Assembly (NCBI RefSeq): GCF_041262585.1
Contig: NZ_JBGCBZ010000011.1
Location: forward strand, 185,377-249,376
Direction: 5' to 3'
Source: JAOEGB01 sp041262585
GTDB lineage: Bacteria > Actinomycetota > Actinomycetes > Streptosporangiales > Streptosporangiaceae
DNA: 64,000 nucleotides
In this document: positions 24,334 through 33,637 of the stretch, one piece after another
Layout: each line of letters opens with the position of its first letter
How positions within the stretch are numbered: position 1 is the stretch's first letter
Notes under the pieces: generated by a model
The model's input: only the letters and a program-made list of their open reading frames with translations
Database searches by the model: none
What the model was told of the DNA's origin: nothing
Translations under genes and position numbers: made by a program

Positions 24334-27300
24334 TCACGTGAAGGACAGGACCCAGGACCAGGTATAGGTGCCGGGACCGACGAGATACGGCGGCAGCGCG
24401 TCGGGCCCGCAGGAGGCCGTGCCCAGGCCGCGGTGGGCCGCGTCGATGTGGACGACGCACCGCGTCAGGGGAACCAGCTCGTCATGGTGCGAGGCCGCCG
24501 CGAGGTCCTCGTCGCGGTGGCGGGTGACGCTCACCTGGCGCGGCTCGTCGAGGTCGACGGCGAGGCGGCCCGCGCCACCGGTCAGCGCGAACCGGCGCAC
24601 GGCGTGCCTGCCGCCGCTCTCCTGCGGCCGGACGTACGGCGTGAAGAGCTCTTCCACCCCGGCACGGTACGCGCCGACCGGGCCGCCCGTGCGGCGGTCG
24701 GGATAGGTCTCCCAGGGGCCCTGCCCGAACCATTCGAACGCGTCGAACCCGGACACCGTCTCCCAGACCGAGCCGACCCGGGCCACGTCGGCGAGCGCGT
24801 CCGGCAGCACGGCGGTCTCCTGAATGAGAATGCCGCCGGCGAGGGGCGTGAGCGCCTGCTCGTGCGCGATGGACACGCCTCGCGCCCCGACGTACTCGGC
24901 CCGGACGACGATCCGGCCGTCCTGCCGTACGACATCGAGGGGTTCGCGGGTCAGCGCGTGGAGGCCCTGCTCCTCCCAGCGGGCGGCGATCCCGCCGATG
25001 CGGTCGTTGTCGGTCGGGGCACGCCACAGGCTCAAGGTGGGCGGGCTCGCCAGCAGCGGGTGGACGAGCAGCCCCTCGCCGTCGACCTCGACCGGCCACG
25101 ACGCGTCGACCTCGGCCGGCCACGGCCCGGAGATCGCTCCCGCGCGGGCGAGCAGGTCACGGCCCTCGTCGCGCAGCCGGACCTGGGGCAGGCAGACCGT
25201 GGTTCCGGCGGGCGCCCACGGCAGGTCGTGCCGGGTGGTCACCCGCAGGGTCAGCCACGCCTCGCTCAGCCCGGCCGGCTCGCTCAGCCCGGCCAGCAGC
25301 TCGGACGGCGCTTCGACCGTCGCGGAGCCGCCCGCCGGGATCGGGGGCAGTTCGGCCGGGGCTGTCCGGAGCGGACCGCCGGGCGCGGCGAGTTCCCACT
25401 CGGCGGTCAGCCACGAGAGGTCCCGGAAGTGCTGCCGGTTGTGCACCACCACCCGGACCGAGCCCGCACCGGAACCCGAGTCGTCGAGCGTGATCCGCAC
25501 GGGGGCGGCGATCTCGCGGTGCTCGAACATGACGGGCTTGGGGGTGCGGTCGGGGAAGACCACGCCGTCGATGCAGAAGTTGCCGTCGTTGGGGTGGTCG
25601 CCGAAGTCGCCGCCGTAGGCCCACCGGTAGCCGGGCTCGGTGACTCCCGCCTCGTAGCCGCCGCCGGGCGCGGGGCGGCCGTCTGCAGCCCGCTGGAGCA
25701 GGCCGTGGTCCCAGAACTCCCAGATGAAGCCGCCCTGCAGACCGGGGGTGGACTCGATGGCCGCCCAGTAGTCCGAGAGCGAGCCGTTGCTGTTGCCCAT
25801 CGCGTGGGAGAACTCGCACAGGATGAGCGGCCTGGTCTGCCTGCCGGAGCGGGCATATCCCACGATCTCGTCGATGGAGGCGTACATCGGGCAGGCGATG
25901 TCGCTGGCGACCTTGCCGTGCTCGTAGTCGTACTTGATCGCGCCCTCGTACTGCAGCGGGCGCGTCGGGTCGTAGCTCCGCAGCCACCCGGCCGCGGCGT
26001 CGTGGTTGACGCCGTAGTCGCTCTCGTTTCCGAGCGACCAGATGATCACGCTCGGGTGGTTCTTGTCCCTGCGGACCATCCGCGACACCCGGTCGAGGAA
26101 AGCGGGCAGGTACGCCGGGTCGTCGGCGATCTCCGTGCCGTTGGCGTGGCTCTCGATGTTCGCCTCGTCGACGACGTAGAGGCCCAGCTCGTCGGCCAGG
26201 TCGAGGAGCGCGGGGTCGTTCGGGTAGTGCGAGGTCCGGACGGCGTTGAAGCCGAACTGCTTGATCGTCACGAGGTCGGCGCGCATGTCCTCGACCGAGA
26301 CCACGCGGCCGGTCCGCGGGTGGAAGTCGTGCCGGTTGACGCCCCGGATGTAGACGCGGACGCCGTTGACCAGCAGGTCCCTGCCGACGATCTCCACGTT
26401 CCGGAACCCGGCCCGGTGCCGCGTCTCGTCGGCCACCGTGCCGTCGGGGCGGAAGAGGCGCACGGTCAGGCCGTACAGCTCCGGCGTCTCGGCGCTCCAC
26501 GCCCGTACGGCGGGCACGGTGGCCCGGAACCGGACGCGGCCGAGCCAGCGGGAGTTCTGCTCCCGCTCCACGAGCAGCGCGGCGTGGTCCCCGTCGACCT
26601 CCAGCTCTCCAACAGCCTCGCCGGCCTCGCCGTCCAGCGACGCGGCGACACGCCAGCCCTCGGGCAGCGGGCCGTCGGCCGACTTCACCTGGACGTCGAC
26701 GGTCAGGTCTCCGGCTCCGCCGTCGGCGAGGGCCGCCCTGATGTGGACGTCGTCGACGAACAGCCGGTCGGTAGCGTAGAGGAGCACGGGGCGGGTCACG
26801 CCGCCGTGCCACCACTGGTCCTGGTCCTCGACGAAGGTGGCGTCGGACCACTTGACCACCGTGAGCCCGATCGTGTTGGGCTCGCCGGGCCGTACGGCAT
26901 GGGTCACGTCGAACTCACCGGCGAGGTGGGAGTCCTTCCCCATGCCGACGTCTGTGCCGTTCACCCGGACCAGGACGACGCTCTCCGCGGCTCCGACGTG
27001 CAGGACGACGCGACGGCCCGCCCACTCGGCGGGCACGTCTACCTCCCGCTCGTAGACGCCCGTCGGGTTGGCCGACGGCGGGCGCGGCGGGAGGTCCGGC
27101 CAGGGCATCTGGAAGTTCGTGTACTGCGGCCGGTCGGCCACGCCGTGGATGTCGTCGAAGTCCTGCATCGTCCAGCAGCCGGGGACGTCGATCTCCGTCC
27201 ACCGGCCGGCGAGGGACGCGTCAGGCCGCGGCAGGAGCTGGAACCGCCACCGGCCGTCCAGCGTGATCCCCCGGTGTCGTACGGCGTGCGCGGGCAGGCG

Positions 27301-27348
27301 GCGCCATCCGGTGATCTCGGGCGCTTCCCATACGGGCAGGTCAGCCAC
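24334..27348 (-). CDS. lacZ: LacZ-type beta-galactosidase (GH2)
   Basis: This 1004-aa five-domain GH2 enzyme has the LacZ length. An N-terminal jelly-roll domain contains VPGCWTMQDFDDIHG and PTGVYEREVDVP. The TIM-barrel acid/base glutamate lies in IIWSLGNESDYG near residue 440 and the nucleophile in ILCEFSHAMGNSNG near residue 512. A C-terminal Bgal_small_N domain (TDNDRIGG, WFGQGPWETYPDR) completes it. No signal peptide is present, so it acts in the cytoplasm on imported oligosaccharide. GTG 27348 overlaps the upstream permease gene by 8 bp. Hydrolysis of a beta-galactoside is expected from the family; the actual substrate of this locus may be an inositol or other glycoside. Confidence 0.95.
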   Translation of the reverse strand: MADLPVWEAPEITGWRRLPAHAVRHRGITLDGRWRFQLLPRPDASLAGRWTEIDVPGCWTMQDFDDIHGVADRPQYTNFQMPWPDLPPRPPSANPTGVYEREVDVPAEWAGRRVVLHVGAAESVVLVRVNGTDVGMGKDSHLAGEFDVTHAVRPGEPNTIGLTVVKWSDATFVEDQDQWWHGGVTRPVLLYATDRLFVDDVHIRAALADGGAGDLTVDVQVKSADGPLPEGWRVAASLDGEAGEAVGELEVDGDHAALLVEREQNSRWLGRVRFRATVPAVRAWSAETPELYGLTVRLFRPDGTVADETRHRAGFRNVEIVGRDLLVNGVRVYIRGVNRHDFHPRTGRVVSVEDMRADLVTIKQFGFNAVRTSHYPNDPALLDLADELGLYVVDEANIESHANGTEIADDPAYLPAFLDRVSRMVRRDKNHPSVIIWSLGNESDYGVNHDAAAGWLRSYDPTRPLQYEGAIKYDYEHGKVASDIACPMYASIDEIVGYARSGRQTRPLILCEFSHAMGNSNGSLSDYWAAIESTPGLQGGFIWEFWDHGLLQRAADGRPAPGGGYEAGVTEPGYRWAYGGDFGDHPNDGNFCIDGVVFPDRTPKPVMFEHREIAAPVRITLDDSGSGAGSVRVVVHNRQHFRDLSWLTAEWELAAPGGPLRTAPAELPPIPAGGSATVEAPSELLAGLSEPAGLSEAWLTLRVTTRHDLPWAPAGTTVCLPQVRLRDEGRDLLARAGAISGPWPAEVDASWPVEVDGEGLLVHPLLASPPTLSLWRAPTDNDRIGGIAARWEEQGLHALTREPLDVVRQDGRIVVRAEYVGARGVSIAHEQALTPLAGGILIQETAVLPDALADVARVGSVWETVSGFDAFEWFGQGPWETYPDRRTGGPVGAYRAGVEELFTPYVRPQESGGRHAVRRFALTGGAGRLAVDLDEPRQVSVTRHRDEDLAAASHHDELVPLTRCVVHIDAAHRGLGTASCGPDALPPYLVGPGTYTWSWVLSFT

Positions 27349-28189
27349 GCAGGGCTCCCTTCACGGCGTCGGCGACGAAGCCGCGGGCGAACAGGGCGAA
27401 CACCACGACCAGCGGCGCGACGGCGAGCAGCGCGCCGGCCATGACCATGCTGTAGTCCGTGTTGTGCGCCGTGTTGAGCTGCGACAGCGCCACCTGGAGG
27501 GTCAGGTTCGACGGGTCGGTCATGACGATCAGCGGCCAGGCGTAGTCGTTCCACGAGCCGATGAAGGTGAAGATGCCCAGGAACGCCAGGCCGGGGCGGA
27601 TGATCGGCAGCGCGACGTTCCAGTACTGCCGGAAGAACCCGGCCCCGTCGAGGCGCGCGGCGGCGATCAGGTCGTCCGGGACGGCGCCCATGATGTACTG
27701 CCGCATCCAGAAGATGCCGAAGGCGTTGGCGGCGGCCGGGACGATGAGCGCCTTGACCGTGCCGACCCAGCCGATGTTCACCATGATGACGAACTGCGGG
27801 ATGAGCGAGAGCTGCGCCGGGAGCATGAACATCAGGAGGAGGGCGCCGAACAGGTACTTCCGCCCGGGGAACTCGTACTTCGCGAAGGTGAAGGCCGCGA
27901 GCGAGTCGAAGAAGAGGACCAGCACGGTCGTGGAGCACGCCACGATCAGCGTGTTGAGGAACGACCCGGTGAAGTCGATGCTCTCGAACACCCGGCTGAT
28001 GTTGTTGAACAGCTCGGGCCCGAAGACGAGCTTCGGGGGCACCCGGTACACGTCCTGCGTGGTGTTGCTCGCCATGACGGCGGTCCAGTAGAACGGGAAC
28101 AGCGAGACGACGACGCCCGTCGCGAGCACGAGGTGGAGGACGAGCCTCCCCAGCGGCACCGGCTTCTTGTTCGTCCGTGTCGCGGCCAC
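27341..28189 (-). CDS. carbohydrate ABC transporter permease (MalG-like)
   Basis: This 282-aa inner-membrane permease has about six TM segments, beginning LVLHLVLATGVVVSLFPFYWTAVM. The EAA loop DDLIAAARLDGAGFFRQYWNVALPIIRPGL docks the ATPase. Start GTG 28189 overlaps the MalF-like stop (TAGTG) and the 3' end overlaps lacZ. No ATPase gene is in the cluster, so a shared MsiK-type ATPase elsewhere in the genome is expected, as in many actinomycete sugar importers. Confidence 0.95.
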   Translation of the reverse strand: MAATRTNKKPVPLGRLVLHLVLATGVVVSLFPFYWTAVMASNTTQDVYRVPPKLVFGPELFNNISRVFESIDFTGSFLNTLIVACSTTVLVLFFDSLAAFTFAKYEFPGRKYLFGALLLMFMLPAQLSLIPQFVIMVNIGWVGTVKALIVPAAANAFGIFWMRQYIMGAVPDDLIAAARLDGAGFFRQYWNVALPIIRPGLAFLGIFTFIGSWNDYAWPLIVMTDPSNLTLQVALSQLNTAHNTDYSMVMAGALLAVAPLVVVFALFARGFVADAVKGALRG

Positions 28190-29151
28190 TACGCCGCCTC
28201 CTTCTCGCGGCGCTGCACCAGGCGCCAGTTGATGGCCGTGAACAGCAGGATCACCAGGAAGACGGCCCAGGCGATGGCCGCGCCGTACCCGTAGTCGTTG
28301 TTGCCGAAGGCCTCGCGGTAGAAGTACAGGATCGCGGTGAGACCCGCCTGGCCCGGCCCGCCCGAGTCGGGGTTGATGGAGGCGTTGCCGCCGAACAGGA
28401 CCTGCGGCTCGGTGAAGGTCTGCATGCCGTTGATCGTCGAGACGACCACGGTGAACAGGATGATCGGCCGGAGCTGCGGGATCGTGATCTTGAAGAAGGT
28501 CTGCACCGGCCCCGCGCCGTCGATCTTGGCGGCCTCGTACATCTCGGTGGGGATCGCCTGCAGACCGGCCAGATAGATGATCGCGTTGTAGCCCGTCCAC
28601 TGCCAGGTGATGAGGAAGGCGATGACGAGCTTGATCGTCCACTCGTTCGTCAGCCACGGCACCGCGCCGATGTGCAGCCAGCCCAGGATGATGTTGACCA
28701 GGCCGACGTTGCTGCTGAAGACTGCGCCGAAGAACAGCGCGATCGCCACGATCGACGTGACGTTGGGGATGAAGTACGCGATCCGGTAGAACGACGTGAA
28801 CCGCACGCTCGAGTTGAGCAGGACCGCGATCACCAGCGCCAACAGCAGCATCGGGACCGTGGACAGGATCCAGATGACGAAGGTGTTGTACAGCGCCAGC
28901 CAGAACGTCGAGTCCTTGATCAGGAACTGGAAGTTCCGCAGGCCCACGAAGGTCATGTCTCCGACGCCGTCCCAGCGCTGGAACGCCAGGTACAGCGAGA
29001 ACAGCACCGGCACCAGCATGAACACCGTGAACAGCAGGTAGAACGGCGAGATCGCGAGGTACTGCGGCCAGTACGTCCTCAGCGCCCCCTTCCTCCGGCC
29101 CGCCGGCGCGCGGCGGGCCTTCGGAGCGACCGTGGTGCGGGTGGCCGTCAC
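28189..29151 (-). CDS. carbohydrate ABC transporter permease (MalF-like)
   Basis: This ~320-aa permease has an N-terminal basic tail (APKARRAPAGRRK) and six TM segments starting YLAISPFYLLFTVFMLVPVL. The EAA loop EMYEAAKIDGAGPVQTFFKITIPQLRP is visible. GTG 29151 is preferred because GGGTGGG sits 7 nt upstream; GTG 29163 would overlap the binding-protein gene. It forms the heterodimeric channel with the MalG-like subunit. Confidence 0.94.
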   Translation of the reverse strand: MTATRTTVAPKARRAPAGRRKGALRTYWPQYLAISPFYLLFTVFMLVPVLFSLYLAFQRWDGVGDMTFVGLRNFQFLIKDSTFWLALYNTFVIWILSTVPMLLLALVIAVLLNSSVRFTSFYRIAYFIPNVTSIVAIALFFGAVFSSNVGLVNIILGWLHIGAVPWLTNEWTIKLVIAFLITWQWTGYNAIIYLAGLQAIPTEMYEAAKIDGAGPVQTFFKITIPQLRPIILFTVVVSTINGMQTFTEPQVLFGGNASINPDSGGPGQAGLTAILYFYREAFGNNDYGYGAAIAWAVFLVILLFTAINWRLVQRREKEAA

Positions 29152-29152
29152 C

Positions 29153-30427
29153 TCAGTTCCCACCCTGGCGATCAGCGATCTCCTTGGCCTTGCTGACCGC
29201 GTCGGACCAGGCGCTGTCAGCGTTCTTGCCCTTCGTCCAGACGTTCAGCAGCTCGTTGATGAAGGGCGCGGACACCGCCGCGTCGATGGGCGACTCGTAC
29301 TGGACCGGGATCTTCTGGGCGGCGTCGCCGAAGACCTCGATGGTCTTCTGGCCGCCGAAGAACGGGTCCGGCGCGATCAGCGCGGGGAGCGAGTAGGCCG
29401 CCGGGCTGGACGGGAAGAGGGCGGCGTCGGTGAAGCCGCGGGCCTGGTTCTCGGGGCTCAGCAGCCACGTGATGACCTGGAACGCGAGCTGCGGGTTGCG
29501 GCTCTCCTTGGGGATCGCCAGGAATGAGCCGCCGTAGTTGGCCGGGCCGCTCGGCATGGCGACCACCCGCCACTTGCCCTCGTTGTCGGGCATGTTCGCC
29601 TTCATGTCCAGCGCGCGCCACGCGGCGCCCATGATGGACGGCACGGTGCCCTTGGCGGCGACCGCGAACAGGTCCCGGTCGTTCGCGGCGTACGGCGCGG
29701 CGATCCCCATCTGGATGGGCTTGACCGAGAGGTCCCACGCCCGGCGGACGTGGTCCTGGTCGCCGATGAACTTGCCGCTCTCGTCGATGAAGCGCTTGGA
29801 CCCTTGGCCGATCACGAACTGGAAGATCCCCGTGGGGTCCTGGACCATGAAGGTCCCGGGGACGGCGGTCTTCAGCTTCTGCCCGGCGGCGTAGTAGTCA
29901 TCCCAGGTGGACATGGCCGCCGCCACGTCCTCCGGCTTCTCGGGCAGCCCGCCCTTGGCGAAGACGTCCGGGCGGTAGAACATCGCGGTCGGGCCGATGT
30001 CGATCGGGAAGCCGATGAGCTTGCCGTCCTTGGTCGAGCCCTGCTTCCACTTCCACGTCACGAACTGCGACGCGAGCTTGTCCGCCCCCAGCGTGTTCAG
30101 GTCGGTGAACCGGTTGGCCTGGACCAGCAGGGACGAGATGTCCTCGCCCTTGATGCCGGTGATGTCCGGGACGAACCGGCGGCCGGTCAGCGTGGTCACC
30201 AGCTTCTGCTTGAAGTCACCGCCGATCAGCGACGGCTTCAGCTTCGTCTGCGTGAAGTGCTTCACCGCGTCCGCGACGACCTTGTCGCTGAGGCCCCCAC
30301 CCCAGTACCAGAGCGTCAGCTCCTTGGCGTCGGCCCCCGAACCGGAGCCCGAGCCGCACGCGGCCAGCGCGGCGGAACCGGCGGACAGGAGGGCGGCCTG
30401 CAGAAGCCTTCTCCGGGAGAGTTCCAT
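29153..30427 (-). CDS. extracellular sugar-binding lipoprotein (probable Tat-exported)
   Basis: This 424-aa family 1 solute-binding protein begins MELSRRRLLQAALLSAGSAA, a twin-arginine pattern followed by a hydrophobic core and the lipobox ALAAC at about residues 20-24, so a Tat-exported lipoprotein is likely. The mature part is a standard SBP_bac_1 fold with LTLWYWGGGLSDKV and the hinge-region SFLAIPKESRNPQLAFQVITWLLSPENQ. ATG 30427 has an AAAGG site. It delivers substrate to the MalF/MalG-like pair encoded downstream. Confidence 0.93.
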   Translation of the reverse strand: MELSRRRLLQAALLSAGSAALAACGSGSGSGADAKELTLWYWGGGLSDKVVADAVKHFTQTKLKPSLIGGDFKQKLVTTLTGRRFVPDITGIKGEDISSLLVQANRFTDLNTLGADKLASQFVTWKWKQGSTKDGKLIGFPIDIGPTAMFYRPDVFAKGGLPEKPEDVAAAMSTWDDYYAAGQKLKTAVPGTFMVQDPTGIFQFVIGQGSKRFIDESGKFIGDQDHVRRAWDLSVKPIQMGIAAPYAANDRDLFAVAAKGTVPSIMGAAWRALDMKANMPDNEGKWRVVAMPSGPANYGGSFLAIPKESRNPQLAFQVITWLLSPENQARGFTDAALFPSSPAAYSLPALIAPDPFFGGQKTIEVFGDAAQKIPVQYESPIDAAVSAPFINELLNVWTKGKNADSAWSDAVSKAKEIADRQGGN

Positions 30428-30438
30428 ATCAGGGCCTT

Positions 30439-31377
30439 TCACTGAGGGATGACATCCGAGAGGAATGCGTAGTCGCGGCGGAGATCCGGGTCGGTGACGT
30501 CCTGCCACCAGCGGGCGATCCCGGTCCAGCCGGGGGCCGCCATGGATCCCCCGATGCCCTGCACGGAGAGCGCGGCGGACAGGTTGGCGAACCGCAGCCG
30601 GTCGGCGAGCGGCCACCCGGCCAGCGTGGCGGCGACCAGGCTCGCCCCGAACACGTCGCCGGCCCCGGTCGGGTCGATCGCGTCCACGGCGAGCCCCGGG
30701 ACTCGGGCGGACTCGCCCGTGGTGGCGTCGACGGCGAGCACGCCCTCGACTCCGCAGGTCACGACCGCCAGCGGCACCAGCTCGCCCAGCTTCGCCAGCG
30801 CCGCCTCGGGGGTGTCGGTGCGGGTGTAGCTCATCGCCTCGTACGCGTTGGGCATGAAGGCGTGGCACCCGGCGAGCTGGTCCAGCACGTCGGGCGACCA
30901 TTCCTGCGACGGGTCCCAGCCGAGGTCGGCGAAGATCAGACCGCTGGCCTGGACGGGTCCCGCCTCCAGGTGGACGATCGACGCGCGGGCCGTCGGAGGC
31001 TCGCCGAGCAGATCCTCCGGGGTCCCCGGCGGCTCCGCGCCGTGGGTCACCAGCGCCCGGTCTCCCTGGTAGGCCAGCGAGACGGTCACCGGCGTGTTCC
31101 AGCCGGTCAGACGCCGCGACGGGGACAGGTCCACGCCTTCGGACTCAAGGGTGTCCCAGCAGTGGCGACCATAGGAGTCGTCTCCGAAAGCGGCCGCCAG
31201 CGATGTGCGCAGTCCGAGCCGTCCGAGTGTGACGGCGAAGTTGGCGATGCCGCCGGGTCCCGACGCCATGCCACCGGTCCACGTCTCGGTGCCCAGCTTG
31301 GGCGCGTCCTCCAACCCGGTGAAGACCAGGTCGTAGAACAGCAGCCCTGACAGGAACACGTCAACGTCTGCGCTCAT
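30439..31377 (-). CDS. PfkB-family carbohydrate kinase
   Basis: This 312-aa ribokinase-like sugar kinase has the N-terminal GGIANFAVTLGRLGLRT signature and the C-terminal anion-hole motif DAIDPTGAGDVFGASLV with the catalytic Asp. Substrates in the family include ribose, fructose, 2-keto-gluconate and 5-deoxy-glucuronate (IolC); the presence of iolD in the locus makes an IolC-type role possible but unproven. It is first in the minus-strand transport run and is divergent from the DeoR regulator across a 164-bp control region. Confidence 0.9.
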   Translation of the reverse strand: MSADVDVFLSGLLFYDLVFTGLEDAPKLGTETWTGGMASGPGGIANFAVTLGRLGLRTSLAAAFGDDSYGRHCWDTLESEGVDLSPSRRLTGWNTPVTVSLAYQGDRALVTHGAEPPGTPEDLLGEPPTARASIVHLEAGPVQASGLIFADLGWDPSQEWSPDVLDQLAGCHAFMPNAYEAMSYTRTDTPEAALAKLGELVPLAVVTCGVEGVLAVDATTGESARVPGLAVDAIDPTGAGDVFGASLVAATLAGWPLADRLRFANLSAALSVQGIGGSMAAPGWTGIARWWQDVTDPDLRRDYAFLSDVIPQ

Positions 31378-31541
31378 GCGGCTTTACCCACCTTATGAGA
31401 ATAATGAACTGATTTGGCCGGATCGAACCAACCGAGTACGCAGGATCGTGCACCCATGAGCAGTCCTTTAGCAAGAGGCTGACCGAAAATGCTCGGATCG
31501 ACCTATAGCGGTGAGCGACTTTGCGCGCTATGGTCGCTGAC

Positions 31542-32294
31542 ATGCTCAGGGACCGACGGCACGAGTTGATATTGCGCATCCTCCGCTCCGACGGCCCGGC
31601 CACCGTCGAGCTGCTCGCGGAACGGCTGGGCGCCAGCCACGCCACCATCCGGCGCGACCTCGTGCAGCTCGGCGAGGAAGGGCTGCTCAGGCGCGTGCAC
31701 GGCGGCGCGATGCCGATCGACGACAGGGACGACCCCTTCATGGACGTCGCCGAGATCAGGTCCGAGGAGAAGGACGCGATCGCGCGGCGCTGCGCGGAGC
31801 TCATCAAGGACGGCGAAACCGTCCTGCTCGACGTGGGGACGACCACGCACCGGGTGGCACGGCAGCTCAAGGGCCGTTCCCTCACGGTGATCACGAGCAG
31901 CCTCGCCGTGCTGGACGAGCTCCAGGACGAGGAGAGCATCCAGGTGATGCTCCTCGGCGGGATGCTGCGGCGTGACTACCGGTCGCTGGTGGGCTACCTG
32001 ACGGAGGACAACCTGCGGCAGGTGCATGCCGACCGGCTGATCCTCGGCACCAGCGGGGTCCGCCCCGGCGGGCAGGTCATGGACACCACCGTGGTGGAGG
32101 TCCCGGTCAAGCGGGCCATGATCGCGGCCAGTGACCGCGTGGTGCTGGTGGCCGACGTCGGGAAGTTCCCCGGGACGGGCATGGCCAAGGTCTGTGAGCC
32201 AGGTGATCTGAACATCGTGGTGACTAACGCGCCCGTGGAGCCGGTGACCGGCGCCGCGCTGCGCGAAGCGGGGGTAGAGGTGATCGAGGTATGA
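31542..32294 (+). CDS. DeoR-family transcriptional regulator
   Basis: This 250-aa DeoR regulator has an N-terminal winged HTH (RRHELILRILRSDGPATVELLAERLGASHATIRRDLVQLGEEGLLRRVHGGA) and a C-terminal DeoRC sugar-phosphate sensor domain (about 75-240) with DVGTTTHRVAR and VGYLTEDNLRQVHADRLILGTSG. The product is likely the local repressor of the sugar/inositol genes on both sides. ATG 31542 gives the usual DeoR start MLRDRRHELI; a TATGGT box ends 7 nt before it, suggesting a leaderless mRNA. ATG 31530 and TTG 31521 are alternatives. The stop overlaps the GH4 start (ATGA). Confidence 0.92.
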   Translation: MLRDRRHELILRILRSDGPATVELLAERLGASHATIRRDLVQLGEEGLLRRVHGGAMPIDDRDDPFMDVAEIRSEEKDAIARRCAELIKDGETVLLDVGTTTHRVARQLKGRSLTVITSSLAVLDELQDEESIQVMLLGGMLRRDYRSLVGYLTEDNLRQVHADRLILGTSGVRPGGQVMDTTVVEVPVKRAMIAASDRVVLVADVGKFPGTGMAKVCEPGDLNIVVTNAPVEPVTGAALREAGVEVIEV

Positions 32295-33631
32295 GGCTGA
32301 CCATTCTCGGCGGCGGGGGCTTCCGGGTCCCGCTGGTCTATCGAGCGCTCCTGGAGGACCGGGGGAAGGGCCGGGTGACCCACGTCACCCTGCACGACCT
32401 GGACGCCTCCCGGATCGCGACGATCGGCCGGGTGCTCGCCGAGCAGGCCGAGGGCGTCCCCGACGCCCCGGAGGTGCGTGTCACCACCGACCTCGACGAG
32501 GCCCTCGCCGGAGCCGACTTCGTGTTCTCGGCGATCCGCGTCGGCGGGCTGGAAGGCCGCGCCGTCGACGAGCGGGTCGCGCTCCAGGAGGGCGTGCTCG
32601 GCCAGGAGACGGTGGGGGCCGGCGGCATCGCCTACGGCCTGCGCACGCTGCCGGTGGCCGACCACATCGCCCGCAGGGTCGCCGCGGTCGCCCCCGACGC
32701 CTGGGTCATCAACTTCACCAACCCCGCCGGCACGGTCACCGAGGCGATGTCCCGCCACCTCGGCGACCGGGTCATCGGCATCTGCGACTCCCCCGTCGGG
32801 CTCGGCCGCCGTGTCGCCCACGCGCTGGGGGTGGATCCGGCCGCCGTCTGGCTCGACTACGCCGGCCTCAACCACCTCGGCTGGCTCCGCGCCGTACGCG
32901 TCGGAGGCCGTGACCTGCTGCCGGGCCTGCTCCAGGACGAGGACGCCCTGACCTCGTTCGAGGAGGGCAAGCTCTTCGGCGGCGAGTGGCTGCGGACGAT
33001 CGGCGCCATCCCGAACGAGTATCTGCACTACTACTACTTCAACCGCGACGCGGTCGAGGCCGCGCGGGCGGCCCGGCAGACCCGGGGCGCGGTGCTCATC
33101 GACCAGCAGCGGCGCTTCTACTCGGACACCTCGGGCTCCGCGCTGGACCTGTGGGAGAACACCCGGCTGGAGCGCGAGACCACCTACATGGCGGAGAACC
33201 GCGAGGCGGTCGGCGCCGGGGAGCGCGAGTCCTGCGACCTGGAGTCCGGCGGCTACGAGCAGGTGGCCCTCGCCCTCATGCGGGCGATCGCGCTGGACGA
33301 GCGCACGACGCTCATCCTCAACGTGCGCAACCGCGGCTCCATCAGCGCCCTCGACGGCGACGCCGTCGTAGAGGTGCCCTGCTTCGTGGACGCCAACGGC
33401 CCCCGGCCGGTGGCCGTCGACCCGCTTCCCGACCACGCCCAGGGCCTGGTCACCAGCGTCAAGGCGGTCGAGCGGGCGGTCATCGAGGCGGCCACCACCG
33501 GCTCCCGTCAGGCCGCCCTGCGCGCCCTGGCCGTCCACCCGCTCATCGACTCGGTCACACTGGCCGGACGGCTGCTGGAACGTTACGAACAAGAGCTTCC
33601 CCAGCTCGGCTACCTCCGCGGAAGGAACTGA
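32291..33631 (+). CDS. GH4-family glycosidase (6-phospho-beta-glucosidase-like)
   Basis: This 446-aa GH4 enzyme uses NAD+ and a divalent metal (Mn2+) to cleave glycosides by transient C3 oxidation and elimination. Its Rossmann start is LTILGGGGFRVPLVYRAL, and it also has VINFTNPAG, the metal cysteine/histidine region GICDSPVGLGRR with GLNHLGW, and YYYFNRDAVEAARA. The family acts on 6-phospho-beta-glucosides, alpha-glucosides or alpha-galactosides; this member groups by motif with the beta-glucosidase branch. No phosphotransferase system is encoded nearby, and import here is by ABC transporter, so a non-phosphorylated substrate is possible. It is coupled to deoR by ATGA. Confidence 0.9.
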   Translation: MRLTILGGGGFRVPLVYRALLEDRGKGRVTHVTLHDLDASRIATIGRVLAEQAEGVPDAPEVRVTTDLDEALAGADFVFSAIRVGGLEGRAVDERVALQEGVLGQETVGAGGIAYGLRTLPVADHIARRVAAVAPDAWVINFTNPAGTVTEAMSRHLGDRVIGICDSPVGLGRRVAHALGVDPAAVWLDYAGLNHLGWLRAVRVGGRDLLPGLLQDEDALTSFEEGKLFGGEWLRTIGAIPNEYLHYYYFNRDAVEAARAARQTRGAVLIDQQRRFYSDTSGSALDLWENTRLERETTYMAENREAVGAGERESCDLESGGYEQVALALMRAIALDERTTLILNVRNRGSISALDGDAVVEVPCFVDANGPRPVAVDPLPDHAQGLVTSVKAVERAVIEAATTGSRQAALRALAVHPLIDSVTLAGRLLERYEQELPQLGYLRGRN

Positions 33632-33637
33632 ACACCG